Below are positions 1 through 10,490 of a stretch of 64,000 bases of DNA, one piece after another. The DNA comes from Haemaphysalis longicornis (taxonomy: Eukaryota > Arthropoda > Arachnida > Ixodida > Ixodidae). The DNA is taken from the NCBI GenBank assembly GCA_013339765.2, contig CM023450.1, positions 99,004,820-99,068,819 on the forward strand, given 5' to 3'. The notes under the pieces are model-generated. The model made no database searches. It was given only the letters and a program-made list of their open reading frames with translations, and was not told the DNA's origin. Position 1 is the stretch's first letter. The number at the start of each line of letters is the position of its first letter. A program made the position numbers and the translations under genes.

Positions 1-352
1 GCAATGGAGCGGAAAATGATAGGTGTAACATTAAGGGACAAGAAGAGAGCGGAGTGGGTCAGGGAGCAAACTGGTGTTAAAGACATATTAGTAGAAATTA
101 AGAAGAAGAAATGGACGTGGGCAAGGCATGTAATGCGAAGGCAAGATAACCGCTGGTCATTAAGGGTAACAGAGTGGATCCCTAGAGAAGGCAAGCGTTG
201 CAGGGGGCGGCAGAAAGTTAGATGGGCAGATGAGATCAAGACGTTTGCGGGGATAAATTGGTCACAGTTGGCACAGGACCGAGATAATTGGAGAATAATG
301 GGAGAGGCCTTTGCCCTGCAGTGGGCGTAGATAGGCTGGTGATGATGATGAA
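1..352 (+). mobile_element. RTE-type LINE, 3' end (enters from left edge)
   Basis: The reading frame is open from the window edge to a TAG at 328-330. It encodes the C-terminal tail of an RTE reverse transcriptase (GHVMRRQDNRWS-like and RGRQKVRWADEI motifs), nearly identical to the tail of the near-complete element at 55250-58447. A GATGATGAT tract follows the stop, the short tandem-repeat 3' end usual for RTE elements instead of poly(A). Endonuclease and RT domains would lie left of the window. Further copies of this tail are at 19761-20106 and, more decayed, 63209-64000. Confidence 0.85.
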
Positions 353-540
353 TGTGTGTTAATTCGATGTTTGACTATATCTTATTGGTTTTTGCTGACA
401 AATGTTACAGTAAAAATGCGGAGAAACAAACTTAAGGATTCCGCCCAAAGACGGCGCAAAAAAGGGGTTAGGTTTTTTTTTTTTTTAATTACACCTCCGA
501 GCGAAAATGCCTAACAGGCAATATCAATGTCCATACGTCA
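353..540 (+). repeat. Helitron-like internal repeat fragment
   Basis: The stretch with TTTTTGCTGACAAATGTTAC, then AAGGATTCCGCCC and GGCGCAAAAAAGG, matches the repeated interior of the Helitron-like element at 49759-51595 (compare about 50225-50310). No termini are visible, so this is a decayed fragment abutting the RTE tail. A poly-T run near 473-486 interrupts it. Confidence 0.45.
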
Positions 541-792
541 ATGACCAGCGATTCCCCATTACCGGCTCCTCAGAGCCCAATAACGGAAGTAGAGCCCTTA
601 TTTGAACATTTAGCTTGAACTGGTCATTCCCGAAACTTAAACGACTTACTTCAACTGGACCTTGCCTATCTGCACTCGGCAAGTCAGTTGGGTAGCACTT
701 ACCAGCGCAGTAGAACTGCTTCAGTAAGTTCCAAAATAACGCAAACCGTACTGGTAATGTTAACGTGTGGATTGGCATAAGGGGGTCATGGC

Positions 793-921
793 CCGTGTGT
801 ACGAGATTTAGGCGCACGTTAAAGATCCCCAGGTGGTCAAAATTAATCCGGAGCCCTTCCCTACGGCGCGCCTCATCGCCTGCGTTGCGTCGGCGCGTTA
901 AACCCTATAATCAATCAATCA
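793..921 (+). mobile_element. tRNA-derived SINE, 5'-truncated copy
   Basis: Carries the 3' body of the window's SINE family (GCGCACGTTAAAGATCCCCA, then AAAATTAATCCGGAGCCC, then GCGTTGCGTCGGCGCGTTAA) and an (AATC)n tail. The tRNA-like head is missing. A 16-bp direct repeat with one mismatch flanks it (777-792 and 922-937, ATAAGGGGGTCATGGC type), which is a target-site duplication, so the truncation happened at insertion. Confidence 0.85.
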
Positions 922-1352
922 ATAAAGGGGTCATGGCGTGACACCGTATGTATTCGGCCACACCTGACGAGCTGTGGGCTACAGTTAACTGAGTGGGAGT
1001 GAACCGGAGCAGATCAGGAATTATTTCCGCTTTACTGGAAACGCTGCTTCGAGGGTCGGCGTAGTTATCGGTGTAAAGGCTGAAATGACACACAGTGTAC
1101 AGGGGGGATTGAAAGAAATACGCACAAGAAAACGCACAGCCTCCGACGTATATTGTACTGTATGACTGTAAATTCTGTAAACTGCGCAAATGCACCGTTC
1201 TAACTGGTATCTTGCGAGTGTACGCTACTCTTAGGGGAAGTATTTGATCAAACAGCGACGCCGGTCATTTATTTCGAGGCATCTTTTTTGTCAGATGCTT
1301 AGCCCAACTTGTTTGTATTGCTTCTAATTCCCCTTGTACAGTGTACGACGTA

Positions 1353-1966
1353 CAGTCAAACCCGGTTATAGCGAACTCTAATATGCGCCGCGATTATTTC
1401 GATATATCCAATAATTCGATATACGCGAACCAGTGTATAACGATTTTTTTTTGTTACGAGTTCGCAATACACGGACCCCGGCTGCCAATCTCGCATAGAG
1501 AAACGAACACATAAAGTATGTCATTACCTTATGCAAAACAATGCATTTATTGCATGCAATAAAGCTAATTTCCGTCTTAACTGCCTACTTCGCAAAAGAG
1601 CTGTGATTTTCGTATTCACTCTCTTTTGGGCGGAGACATCGTTAGCACCACTTCAAGTTCATGTCCTTCAATATCGAAGAAATATTGACTGCCTGGATGG
1701 GCTCCGTCGTGAATCCCGTGCATGGGAAACAGTTACAGGAGGTGTCGGGCGTTACGTCACGCCATGCGGGTCTCAACACCTCAATGACCGCTCCGAGATC
1801 CCATGCATTTCGGTGGCAATTGTAGGTGAACCGAGTTCGATATATCCGATGTTAACTTCGTCAAAAGGAATATGTTTAGCATGCATTTTCGTAACGGATT
1901 TGGTTTTGTTCGATATACTAGAGCATAATTCGCTGTATCCGGGTTCGTTATAATCGGGTTTGACTC
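1353..1966. mobile_element. Non-autonomous TIR element, pogo/Tigger-like
   Basis: The left end reads CAGTCAAACCCGGTTATAGC and the right end is its inverted counterpart (GGGTTTGACT preceded by GTTCGTTATAATC). Both ends are flanked by TA, the target duplication of Tc1/mariner/pogo superfamily elements. The interior is AT-rich and repeats TTCGATATATCC-like motifs. There is no transposase. Family placement is inferred from TA plus a CAGT start. Confidence 0.7.
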
Positions 1967-2625
1967 TATTATCTTTTTTGTTGCTCTTTCGACCTCGCAA
2001 AGTAAGTTTTCACTGCAGTGGAAAGAAATTCTGCCGTTCGGTTTAATTGTGTGTCGTGTTTATTTTGCTGACCATCTCGGTGTGTTAAAATTACTCTCCA
2101 TACAAGATGAGCTGGCCAAGGCTGAGTAGGGCATCTGAGCCAATTTACTGTGTTCGAACGCGGATGCTGTGCGGCACGGCTCCACAGTTGAACGAATGCG
2201 TACTGCACAGCACACTACGCATGAGTGACGCAAAGAGTGCGGAATTGAGAAACCTGCGTTCTGTACCCCGCTAAGGTGCGCAAACATCGCTCTCCAATGC
2301 CTAAAGATTTTCTGGTAGCACCATCATACGTGCTACCATGCTCCCTTTTACAGAACGTAAGATAGCCCATACCAGTTCAACATGTGCATATGGTGGCCAG
2401 ATACCTCCTGCGTGACCTCCTAGCGATGGAACGATAATAGAAACCTCACATAAACTTCTGATGACTTCCGTAGCTTGCGAGATTATTACTTCCACGCATA
2501 GTAGAGCAGTGTGATCCTCCGGCTTATGAGAGGGGGGGGGGAGGTTGTATTTCATGTTACTGCTACTGCTCCATGTGAAGAAGCCACGCGTATTGCAACA
2601 GAGCAATCTATCTTGGTTTTCATGA

Positions 2626-2838
2626 TAAATTGATTGATTTATTGTACAGTTTAACGCCACGATGCAACGTAGGCGATGAGGCGCGCCGATAGTGGTGGGC
2701 GCCGGATTAATTTGACCACCTGGTGATCTTTACGTGCGCCTAGATCTCGTACACAACGGGCATTTTTGCGTTTCGCCTCCATCAGAAAAGCGGCCTCCAC
2801 GGCCGGGAATCGAACCCCAGCCCTCGTGCTCAGCTTGA
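2626..2838 (-). mobile_element. tRNA-derived SINE, near full length
   Basis: On the minus strand it reads from a degenerate tRNA-like head, with a recognisable B box (GGTTCGATTCC-like) near 2810-2820, through the family body to an AATC-type tail at 2626-2640. The direct repeat TTTTCATGA at 2617-2625 and 2839-2847 is the target duplication. It is diverged from the 48733 copy and has a poor A box, so it is probably inert. Confidence 0.75.
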
Positions 2839-2847
2839 TTTTCATGA

Positions 2848-3555
2848 GAACAGGATCTATTGATTCCCGTCTATTTCAACTCTCCATGCAGTGCTACCTT
2901 TCCGACACACTGATTGGTCGGCAAAATGGCTCGCTGCGTTTAGCCCAGCTTTGTTTTCAAATTTTGGAGTGGTTACGCGCCAAACCTGCACCCGTTCCCT
3001 GAGAAGCTCCGCCGTGGAGGCCTACGGAATACTTCAGACATTTGACATTTATGACATTTAACGTACCCCTAAATATCGACAGACCGGTGCTTTCAGTTTT
3101 AAAGCGATAGCGTTATTAGGGGTGGTAGGAAGCGCAAACTCAGGGGACTAAAGAGGACAACAGAAGCATATGCGACACTAATGCGCTTCGTGGTGTCTAC
3201 GTTATTGGCGTCTTCTCTAGTGTTTGTGTTAATTTGCGCTTTCCTACACTGTGGTGTTTCACCAATTCGCCCAAGCTTCCGCCCATGCAAGCGTTGTTAG
3301 GCTCATTTTTCGGTTGTTCGGTGCATGCTAGCCGTCCGCTAATCTGTGCTCTCCAAGCGTCGGCGGAAGGGCGTCATCGATGCTACAAGTAAGGCACCCA
3401 GATACAAGGGCTCACCCGAATTGGAAGCAGTGGCAACTAGATTGTGAAAAGGAGGAGTGTTGTGAAAACGACAGAGACGAAAGAAAAGATTCGCGATTTA
3501 AGAAGGCGCCGGGCCTGCTCAGTTGAATTCGTTCTACGCACCAGGGGGTAGTCCG
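2848..3555. other. No gene recognised
   Basis: Non-coding sequence. At about 3126-3250 there is a loose inverted pair (TAGGAAGCGCAAA and its complement TTTGCGCTTTCCTA), probably the remnant of a small TIR element or a repeat 5' end. Nothing else can be named. Confidence 0.3.
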
Positions 3556-3700
3556 CACAGACAGACGACATAAACAGACAGGACAGACAGACAGACAGGA
3601 CAGACAGACAGGCAGACAGACAGACAGACAGACAGACAGACCAAAATTTCTGGGTTTAAGTAGCCCGAGAAAGACTATCATCTTTAAAAGTGTTGCAGGG
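3556..3700 (+). repeat. (GACA)n microsatellite with conserved flank
   Basis: Interrupted GACA repeats run to about 3641 and are followed by CCAAAATTTCTGGGTTTAAG then TAGCCCGAGAAAGACTA. The same flank borders the microsatellites at 7309-7365 and, in reverse orientation, 49617-49709. The GACA tract is therefore part of a dispersed repeat and not an isolated microsatellite. Confidence 0.75.
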
Positions 3701-3837
3701 TCACTTAATTGGGCCAAGACAAAACATCTGCTAAAGGAAACCTACATTATTACTTTGTTTTGTATACCTACTTGACAAGGAAACGAAAACCGAGCACAAA
3801 AAAATTACACAAAAAACACACGCCTGCTTTTTTTTTC

Positions 3838-3984
3838 TCCGAACCCGTTTGAACTCGTTTGAACCGGTTCGAACCAATTCGAACCGGAACGGATTGGTGC
3901 TTCGGAACCTAACCCGGAACCGAACCCGAAAGGCCTGAACCAGGTCCCGAACCGAACCCGAAAAAATTCCGGTTCGACACCCTG
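3838..3984. repeat. Degenerate GGTTCG/CGAACC short-motif repeat
   Basis: About 150 bp built almost entirely of variants of GAACCG and its complement (GAACCGGTTCGAACC, CCCGAACCGAACCCGAAA). The strand composition is unlike the flanks. The motif is self-complementary, so the tract could fold extensively. No coding sense is visible. Confidence 0.7.
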
Positions 3985-4294
3985 GTGCCAGGGCCATTCG
4001 TCGTTTGGAGCTCAAGAGTAAGTGTGCGCTCACGACAAAGAGAAATAAATCCACATCATCGTGCACAGTAACGACGACTGACAGCCCAACGATGAAGTTG
4101 GAGTTCAGGGATGCGCGTCTTGAAAACATAGTGTGTCATCCTAATATATACTATAGGGAAATCTGGTGCTGCGATCGCGAGCCGCCGTGCGCCTTTGCAG
4201 CTAGCGACGTTCGTCACCAACTTGGCGTAGCTACCCATATGGCTGCCTTTTTGTCTCGAAGCCAAAACGTCAACATTGTTTTTCTTTTTTGGGC

Positions 4295-5743
4295 CCCTAT
4301 TCTCGACTGCACAAATTGCCGGCAATTCGCCATGTTTGCCGGCAATTCGCCGGAAGTCTTTTCTGATTGACTTTCAATTTTGGTCACGTGCTTCCGGTTG
4401 ACAAAGCGGTTGTGTGTGCTGTCGTCATTTCCACGTTTTATGACGCTTACGGGCACCAGTTCTAAAGTTTGCCTAATTTGTCTTTACTGAAAGCGCATAA
4501 TTCTTGGCCGGCAATGAAAAACCAGACTAAAAGCACTAGACATGACAGCGTAGGCCTGCGTTTGCTATTAAACAACAATAATGCCTGTAATACACCCCCC
4601 TCTGTGATTGGCTGAGAAGGCATGACGTAATGTAAACAGTTGGCGGGAACGATTACGTCATGCATTGGACAACTTCAGCCTGCGTAAAAGTGACGTAATG
4701 CTACGTAACAGCTTGAAAATGGCGGCTGTTTTCGTCGCAAAATACAAGCAAAATAGGGCAAAAAATTGCCCCGGCTTTCGGCGCCGTGAAATGTCCGCCA
4801 ATTTGCAGCAGCCGCAGTTTCGCATGCACGCTGTTTAAAGCATGTTTCCTACCGAAACAAATTATAGTTTCAACTGCTTTCAAGTCAGCGATCATGGAGC
4901 ATACAAATAACGTGCAGAATTTTGCTTTTATGTTTGACAATAAAATAAAAATTATTTGTTTGGCGTAACCGCAACATAAGAGGGCAGTATAAGCCTCTCC
5001 ACGACAAAGAAAACCCAATGCATGGCATTTGTCCACCCTCGTCCTAGTAAGCTGATGGGTCACATGATCGAACTCAAGAGAAAAATAACAAAGAAAAGTG
5101 ACTCTTTGGTTCATTACAGCGCTGATTGAAGTCGAGATTGACGAATGAGTGAATCGGCGACATCGGTGCGCTCCGCGGTTATCAGGCGTAGCGCTTCGCT
5201 GCTCTTATGTGTCATAGAAGCGATGGTCGCGGCCGTCTTTTTCTGTGATCACGCCATCAACTTGTAACATAGCAGCAGACGATGGCGTGGCGGCGGTGGC
5301 GGCAGGGAAGGTGATAACGCAACAAAGCTTGCATTGAAGCAGAGAGCCCAGCTATGTTATTAAAATGCGATTGAAAGAAATAAATAGATACGGTAAAAAA
5401 ATTCTGTGATGTTCTTCAGCTTGACATCCGCCTTCCGCTCGCTTTTGGATCAACGTTACTCGATCGCCTTGTGGTGTTGACGCCTAATTTTGACCTCCAG
5501 AAATGTGTTTTTCTTGTCAGCCTCAGCTACCGTCTTAATTTTTATAGTAATTGCCAAGTGTTTTTATATCTTTCTTGCACAATATTTGATACCTTGGTTG
5601 CGATCTTTACGAGTGAACCGTCAAATTACACTGCATGTCGTCATAGCTATAGGTGCAGCACGTCATTGATTGCTTAGGTCGTGCTTACGCAAAAAAAAAA
5701 AAACATGGCGAATTGCCGGCAATTTGTGCAGTCGAGAATAGGG
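4295..5743. mobile_element. 1449-bp element with perfect 43-bp TIRs
   Basis: The 43 bp at 4295-4337 (starting CCCTATTCTCGACTGCACAA) are repeated perfectly inverted at 5701-5743. The left end continues with a second copy of the inner motif GCCGGCAATTCGCC. The interior has no transposase-like frame; it includes matching GACGTAATG/CATTACGTC words near 4620-4700. Flanking GGGC/CCCT bases make the target duplication ambiguous. Superfamily unassigned. Identical TIRs suggest recent activity or correction. Confidence 0.8.
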
Positions 5744-6265
5744 CCCTTGTTCATCGTGCATGATAAACTAGGCGCCGCGCCTGCGGTGTAAAGTCTGTTC
5801 TAAGTTCTGTGTGGGGTAAAATACGCAGTAGATAGTCGCCAGCCGTAGCCATCAACTAACGACATCACTTAAGTAGAATACAAACGTGGCCCAGTTGCTA
5901 CATCACGAAAAGGAAAACTGCGCATAAAACGAGGACACAAGAGAAGACGACTAGAAACGCTGGGCGCAGACTACCAACTGAGTTTTATGTGAGTAAAGGA
6001 ACACATTATGAACGAAAACGCCTTCTACTAATGTGCCATAACCCCGGGCAACAGCACAAAGATAAAAAACAAAAAAGAACCAAAAACGCTGAAAAAAAAA
6101 ACAGCGCAACACGGAGAGCAAGGAACTTGACGCTACGTATGCGCAATCGCTTCGTACATAAACAAAACATAACAAGGCGAGAGCCGTGGCCGTCAAAGGG
6201 CACTAAAATCACCCCCAAAACTCCTCTAAAGATTAACAGGCTGGCAAGTTGGGCGAGTTGGTGTT

Positions 6266-6374
6266 GATTCATCTTGAAAATTGACGCGTAAAGACGTCGA
6301 CTAAGTGTATTTCTCTGTCCTGTGTATTTCTATTCTTAGTCAACGTCTTTCCGCGTCAATTGTCAAGATGAATC
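6266..6374. repeat. Imperfect inverted repeat / foldback insertion
   Basis: The arms 6266-6305 (GATTCATCTTGA... ending GACTAAG) and 6335-6374 are about 40 bp, nearly perfectly complementary, around a 29-nt loop. Block A copy 2 runs straight through the equivalent point (near 37283) without it, so this copy gained about 150 bp including the hairpin. Confidence 0.7.
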
Positions 6375-7308
6375 CTGTAAAGATACGCGATCTCGGTGCT
6401 CAGTAGAGACTCAGACTCTGAACTGGCGCGCTCTTAGCCTTTTTTGGGGATCGAGTACGCTTCAAAAATCTCCCTCGTGAGCGCACACCTGTAACGCCTT
6501 ATAACTTCGCATGCTTCGAAGCGTGGCGCACTGACTTTGCTGGCTTTGCAATGGGTGGCCAGCTTGTTGACGGTAAAGGTGTGGAGGCTGTTGGCGTGTT
6601 CCCTCCGTCGATCATCAATGCATCGGCCCGTTTACCCAATGTACGGTCGCCCACAGGACAAGGGGATTTTCTGAACGACGCATGCTTGGCAGTCAACAAA
6701 GCTCTTCTCGTGTCTTTTCCAGCACCCCGCGTGTGTAATTTCTACGGAATTTACACGCTTACATAACTTGTGTAGCTTGTTAGGCGCCGAAAAGACAACA
6801 CGAGTAGGAGTGTGCTTTAGGTGTGCAAGTTCGGACTGTTCCTCGGGTGTTTTACAAGTGTTTTGGTTTACGGAGCTGGCGTACATGGATTCGCAAGATA
6901 CGGCACGAGTAGCGCGATTCCAGCGTGTTACAGTGCTCGCGCGCCAACTGCTGGAGACTGTCGTTACAGTGGGACCTGTTGGAATGTCGCCAAGAAGGCT
7001 TGTGTCGCGTGCAAGCTTTTTTTGTATTTTGGGACGAACCATCGTTTTATCAAAACGTATTTTCTATTTGCTATCGCAAAAACTAAGTACCATGTATATC
7101 AAATAAAAGAACAGTAAAAAATATCACCTATATATTGATGCTTTGCCTTGAATATGCTTAATGCTTTGTTTTTGCTCAACAATGTTAGAAGTCTGAACAC
7201 TGCCACCATATTTGGTAGTTTTGAAGTGTTTTGCCGATATAAACGTCTCTGAAGAATTCAGTTTACTTTAGGCCGGATGGCTGAATCACGGAGAGATCAG
7301 ACGACGAC

Positions 7309-7331
7309 GGACGGACAGACAGACAGACAGA

Positions 7332-7364
<33 letters not shown>

Positions 7365-7365
7365 G
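7309..7365 (+). repeat. (GACA)n microsatellite in block A
   Basis: Tetranucleotide tract followed by CGACCATAATTTTCCCGTTT and GAGTAGCCTC, and preceded by GGCCGGATGGCTGAATCACG. Both flanks recur around the other GACA tracts of the window (see 3556 and 49580). Confidence 0.8.
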
Positions 7366-8229
7366 GCCGACCATAATTTTCCCGTTTGAGTAGCCTCAAC
7401 GCGAAAATAAGCCTCAAACATGAACGCTCTCTGCGTACACGCTCGTTAAGCGCGGGTTTATTGCCGGCTTTTTCGCCCCTATGTGCCGTTTTAAATTGCT
7501 GACATACTTGTCTCTCGACATAACCAGTGGCTGTGCTTGGCCGGCGTTCGTTTCTCCACAGGAATTTTTCCACGAACTCTATTTGCGCACGCGCTTGCAG
7601 GCGCCGCCTTTACTTTTGGTAGCTCTCTCTTATTGCAGATACCGTTTTTGAGGTACGCCGTAGAGACGGACGCCGGGTCGACTCTAAATAGACCCTGGTT
7701 GGCGTTCGGGGGAGGCTGCAGAAGCGGTAAGTCATCGGACAGCCAATCATCGGCATTGCAAAACGTACGAAATTGCGCAACAGCGCACCCAAAGAGCGGC
7801 CTTTGCTTATGAAGTAAAAAAAGAGCAGCGCGGTGTGCATGCACCGCAATCCTTTTAGCTATCATTATCGGCGCACCACGTGATTAGCAATATTAAACAA
7901 CAGCGTCAGCGGCAACCATGGTTGGAAGAGTCCACAAACTGTGCTTTTCCTATTCACAGCTCGGGCGCTTTCATTCGCCTGCAAAAGGTTAGAGATGAAT
8001 CTGTGGGGGTGTAATGGTACCGGAATCACCTTTTCAAACGCATTAGGGTGTGTCAAATAAGAAATTCAATCAGGGCTAGAAGTAAATCAGAGGGCGATAG
8101 GTCGATTGGCATAAGGAGCACGCAGTAAAACAACAAATGAGGCAGTGCAAGCAGACATCTGATGGGCCTCGTTTGAAGTGGGAGAATTTCAGAGCCAAAT
8201 ATGTTTTAAAGAACGACCTAGCAATGTCG
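7366..8229. other. Mostly unassigned; one candidate exon inside
   Basis: No transposon family is recognised. The only gene-like signal is the splice-bounded 88-nt segment at 7639-7726, listed separately. The rest appears non-coding. Confidence 0.3.
7639..7726 (+). other. Candidate internal exon (unassigned)
   Basis: A pyrimidine-rich acceptor (CTCTCTCTTATTGCAG) immediately precedes 7639 and a consensus donor GTAAGT begins at 7727. The 88 nt between are open in one frame, giving a peptide ending GSTLNRPWLAFGGGCRS. Family not recognised. Strong splice motifs arise by chance in 64 kb and no partner exon was found, so this is only a lead. Confidence 0.2.
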
Positions 8230-8407
8230 ATGTCTTGAGATAGGTGGCCAGGGTGCTACGGCATCTTTACATAACAAGCGTGGACACACAGTGGAGGAAA
8301 ATAACCAGAAGGCTCAGGACAAAGTATATGAAACCTGGAAGCGCAGGGGAAACGACCAAGGCAATAAAAAATAAAGCGAAAAGAATCAGAGACAACGTTC
8401 TGGAAAA

Positions 8408-8459
<52 letters not shown>

Positions 8460-8850
8460 AGGGAGGGAGAGAGAAACTCTTTATTACAGATAAAGCAGAG
8501 AGGTTTCCCAGCATGAATTCGCCGACATGATACTCTGTGGCGAGGGGGAGAGAAGGAAACAACGGAAGTAAATGGAAGAAGAAGAGTAGGATGCACGCAA
8601 AGAAGTCCATAGATATATACAGAATCGGGAAGCCGGAGATCGCGAGCGAAAAGTTCTTCGGTAATACCAAAGGTAGTGCATTGCTTTTTGAAGCCCGGTC
8701 GGGTTGCTTTCGGACAAAAACACTTATCCGCAAGCCGGCACAGGAAGACCTGTGCGCAGGTTGCGGCAGGGCGACAGAAACCATGCGGCATATTATGACG
8801 GAGCGCAAAAGCCACACGCAACACGAGAGTCGATTCTGGTCAGGCGGGCA
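8230..8850 (+). pseudogene. LINE ORF2 C-terminal remnant
   Basis: Translated pieces include SALLFEARSGCFRTKTLI followed by the zinc-finger-like CAGCGRATETMRH (C-x2-C ... H), the C-terminal module of many arthropod LINE ORF2 proteins. The frame is short, lacks RT motifs and is split by the GA-tailed insertion at 8413-8587. The same remnant stands at 45080-45520, so it predates the block duplication. I see no sign of domestication. Confidence 0.6.
8413..8587 (-). mobile_element. 5'-truncated LINE fragment with (TC)n tail
   Basis: Relative to copy 3, where AAAAAGAG runs straight into GATGCACGC near 45275, copy 1 has 175 extra bases. On the minus strand these read as a short non-coding 3' end with an AATAAAGAG signal followed by a (TC)n tract. 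The GA-rich tract at 8410-8470 is thus the tail of an inserted element. Confidence 0.6.
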
Positions 8851-8915
8851 ATCAGTGCGTCTATCGGTGCGTTTTCCACACTTTCTCACCTCGCAAAGCG
8901 AAGCCCCAAACCAGG

Positions 8916-10490
8916 GCCCGCTTGCTGGAAGCCCAATAAGACAGTCTTCTTCGCAGTCTAATCTTATTGGCAGTCTTCTTATTCGGTTCTTATGTTCCCT
9001 AGTCTATAAGACATTTTCCAGAAACTTACAAGACAGCGAATAAGACTCTAAATAAGAACGCAATAAGACTGTGAATAATCCTGCTCCGAGCAGCCTTATT
9101 CACAGTCTTATGCTGACGTGGTCGGTCATTTCATATTCAAGATCGGCCTCCATACCGCGAAAAACGAGTGAGCAAACCGTAGAAGTGGCGAACGATGCCA
9201 AAGGTGGCCGCTTGACCGTCGGCTTCAAACAAATAAATGCCTGTCCCGCGGAATTCGACGCCGTTGGAAACGCCGTAGGGAGAGAAGGTGGAAAGGGCCA
9301 GGCAACGCCGGGCGAGGGAAGACGCAAGGACTACTTACTTTGATGAGGCAGCGACGGCTGCAGCCGACCATAGAGTTTCTATGCAGCCGACCACAGGTTT
9401 CAACTTTCGCTGTGCGCTATGAGCGTGTGCTTGTTTCCCCCGGGTAGCGCGGCTTTTTTTTTCTCCCTCACGTCAATCAAGAATGGACAGGAATGATCGT
9501 CTGCGGCCCGATATTTGTCCCGAGCAGATATCGGGCGGCCGAGCGCCTGGTGGGAATGTGTGATCGTCTGCTAAGTCGGCTGTTGCCGCAGTAGATAGGA
9601 AAAGGCGGCACGGAAATGACGGAACAAATATATTGTTTTATAAAATCATGCCCATTAACTTAGAAACAACAAATAGTCGTTTGCAATAGAACTGCAATGT
9701 GACACCAAATTATACACAACAGCAAAACGCATTCTGCTTGAGCAATTGGGATCTTTTGCGCGTAAAAGCAGCATGCAGGATATCAACATTCGGCTATATT
9801 CTACACCGCGATTGTTTACAGCCTGCAGCCCTCGGTGAGCGAGCTGCCGGCTAGGCAGCTGGTTATTGCGATCGTGTCGCCGTTCCAGGCGGCGTGAGCC
9901 GCTGGAGTGCTCGTTGCATCCGACTCTACGACGATGAACCCGAAGCCAATTCGCAACTTTCTAATTCACGGCGAGATGAAAAGCACGACTCGTGCTGCGA
10001 CAACGTGAGACAACGTTGATGCTTTTAGCGTGAGCCCAGAGGGTTTCTGGGCCCACGCTTCGCAGCAGACGATCTTTGTTTATGACTTCGTTTACGCGGC
10101 AGGGCGACCGAGGCCTGGCGGCGTGAGTTGGCATACCAAGGATGGCGGATCATTGTTACGTATTTGTGACAAGGCCCAAATCGGCCGTCTGATGGTCAGC
10201 ATTTCTTGAATTTATCCAATCATGGTTCAAAATAAATGCTTGCCCAACGCCGGCGACGGCAACAAGCAGTTTTGCAGCGTATTCCCCGCTTTTCCCTAGG
10301 GGCCTCTCTCGTGCTCATCTAGGTACCGGCTGTCCCTGTAGTCTTCAATAAGACCGCTCTGTAGCCTGGCCTGAGTGCTTTCGAGCAAGCTCACTAGCCC
10401 GAATCTCATTCGCGGACTTATTGAAGTCCGTGAATAAGACTAGACTGTGAATAAGACTGCCAATAAGCACGTGTGTTCGTGCAAGCGGGC
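8916..10490. mobile_element. 1575-bp TIR element with CCAGG duplication, non-autonomous
   Basis: The ends are GCCCGCTTGC and GCAAGCGGGC (10-bp perfect TIR). CCAGG lies at both 8911-8915 and 10491-10495. The paralogous block at 45590-45605 reads AAACCAGGAATACATG with no insertion, an exact empty site. Both ends are packed with AATAAGACT/AGTCTTATT words (8933-9113 and 10338-10466) in mirrored orientation. The interior (about 9120-10330) is GC-rich and lacks a transposase-like frame. A 5-bp duplication with this TIR does not match a superfamily I can name. Confidence 0.85.

Larger units (their letters stand above)
540..2625 (+). repeat. Duplicated block D, copy 1
   Basis: Non-coding sequence that resembles 24420-25300 in several collinear patches: 640-780 with 24430-24570, 930-1080 with 24570-24740, and 2050-2360 with 24860-25190 (shared AAGGCTGAGTAG). 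Copy 1 is enlarged by a SINE (793-921) and a TIR element (1353-1966) that copy 2 lacks. No persuasive coding sequence is present; the open frames here are short and shared with neither copy nor known family. Confidence 0.6.
5752..7365 (+). repeat. Duplicated block A, copy 1
   Basis: Matches 30427-30484 plus 36186-39436 in the same orientation once insertions are removed: 5760-6060 with 30427-30484/36199-36470, 6100-6240 with 37143-37290, and 6655-7260 with 37325-38720. It is mostly non-coding repeat sequence, with an AATAAA-containing stretch at 7100-7110. It retains the uninterrupted AAGTTCTGTGTGG site at 5802-5814 into which the LINE of copy 2 inserted. Confidence 0.75.

Noticed and set aside
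1531..1953. 140-codon open frame as a host gene
   Set aside because: Entirely within the TA-flanked TIR element, with no recognisable motif.
3412..3717. Cysteine-rich frame with CLSVCL repeats
   Set aside because: Translation of the (GACA)n/(TGTC)n microsatellite; the same artefact appears at 7286-7573 and 49454-49711.
8267..8889. Long minus-strand frames rich in Ser/Leu
   Set aside because: Driven by the GA/CT tract of the inserted LINE fragment; antisense to the LINE remnant and not conserved in the paralogous block.
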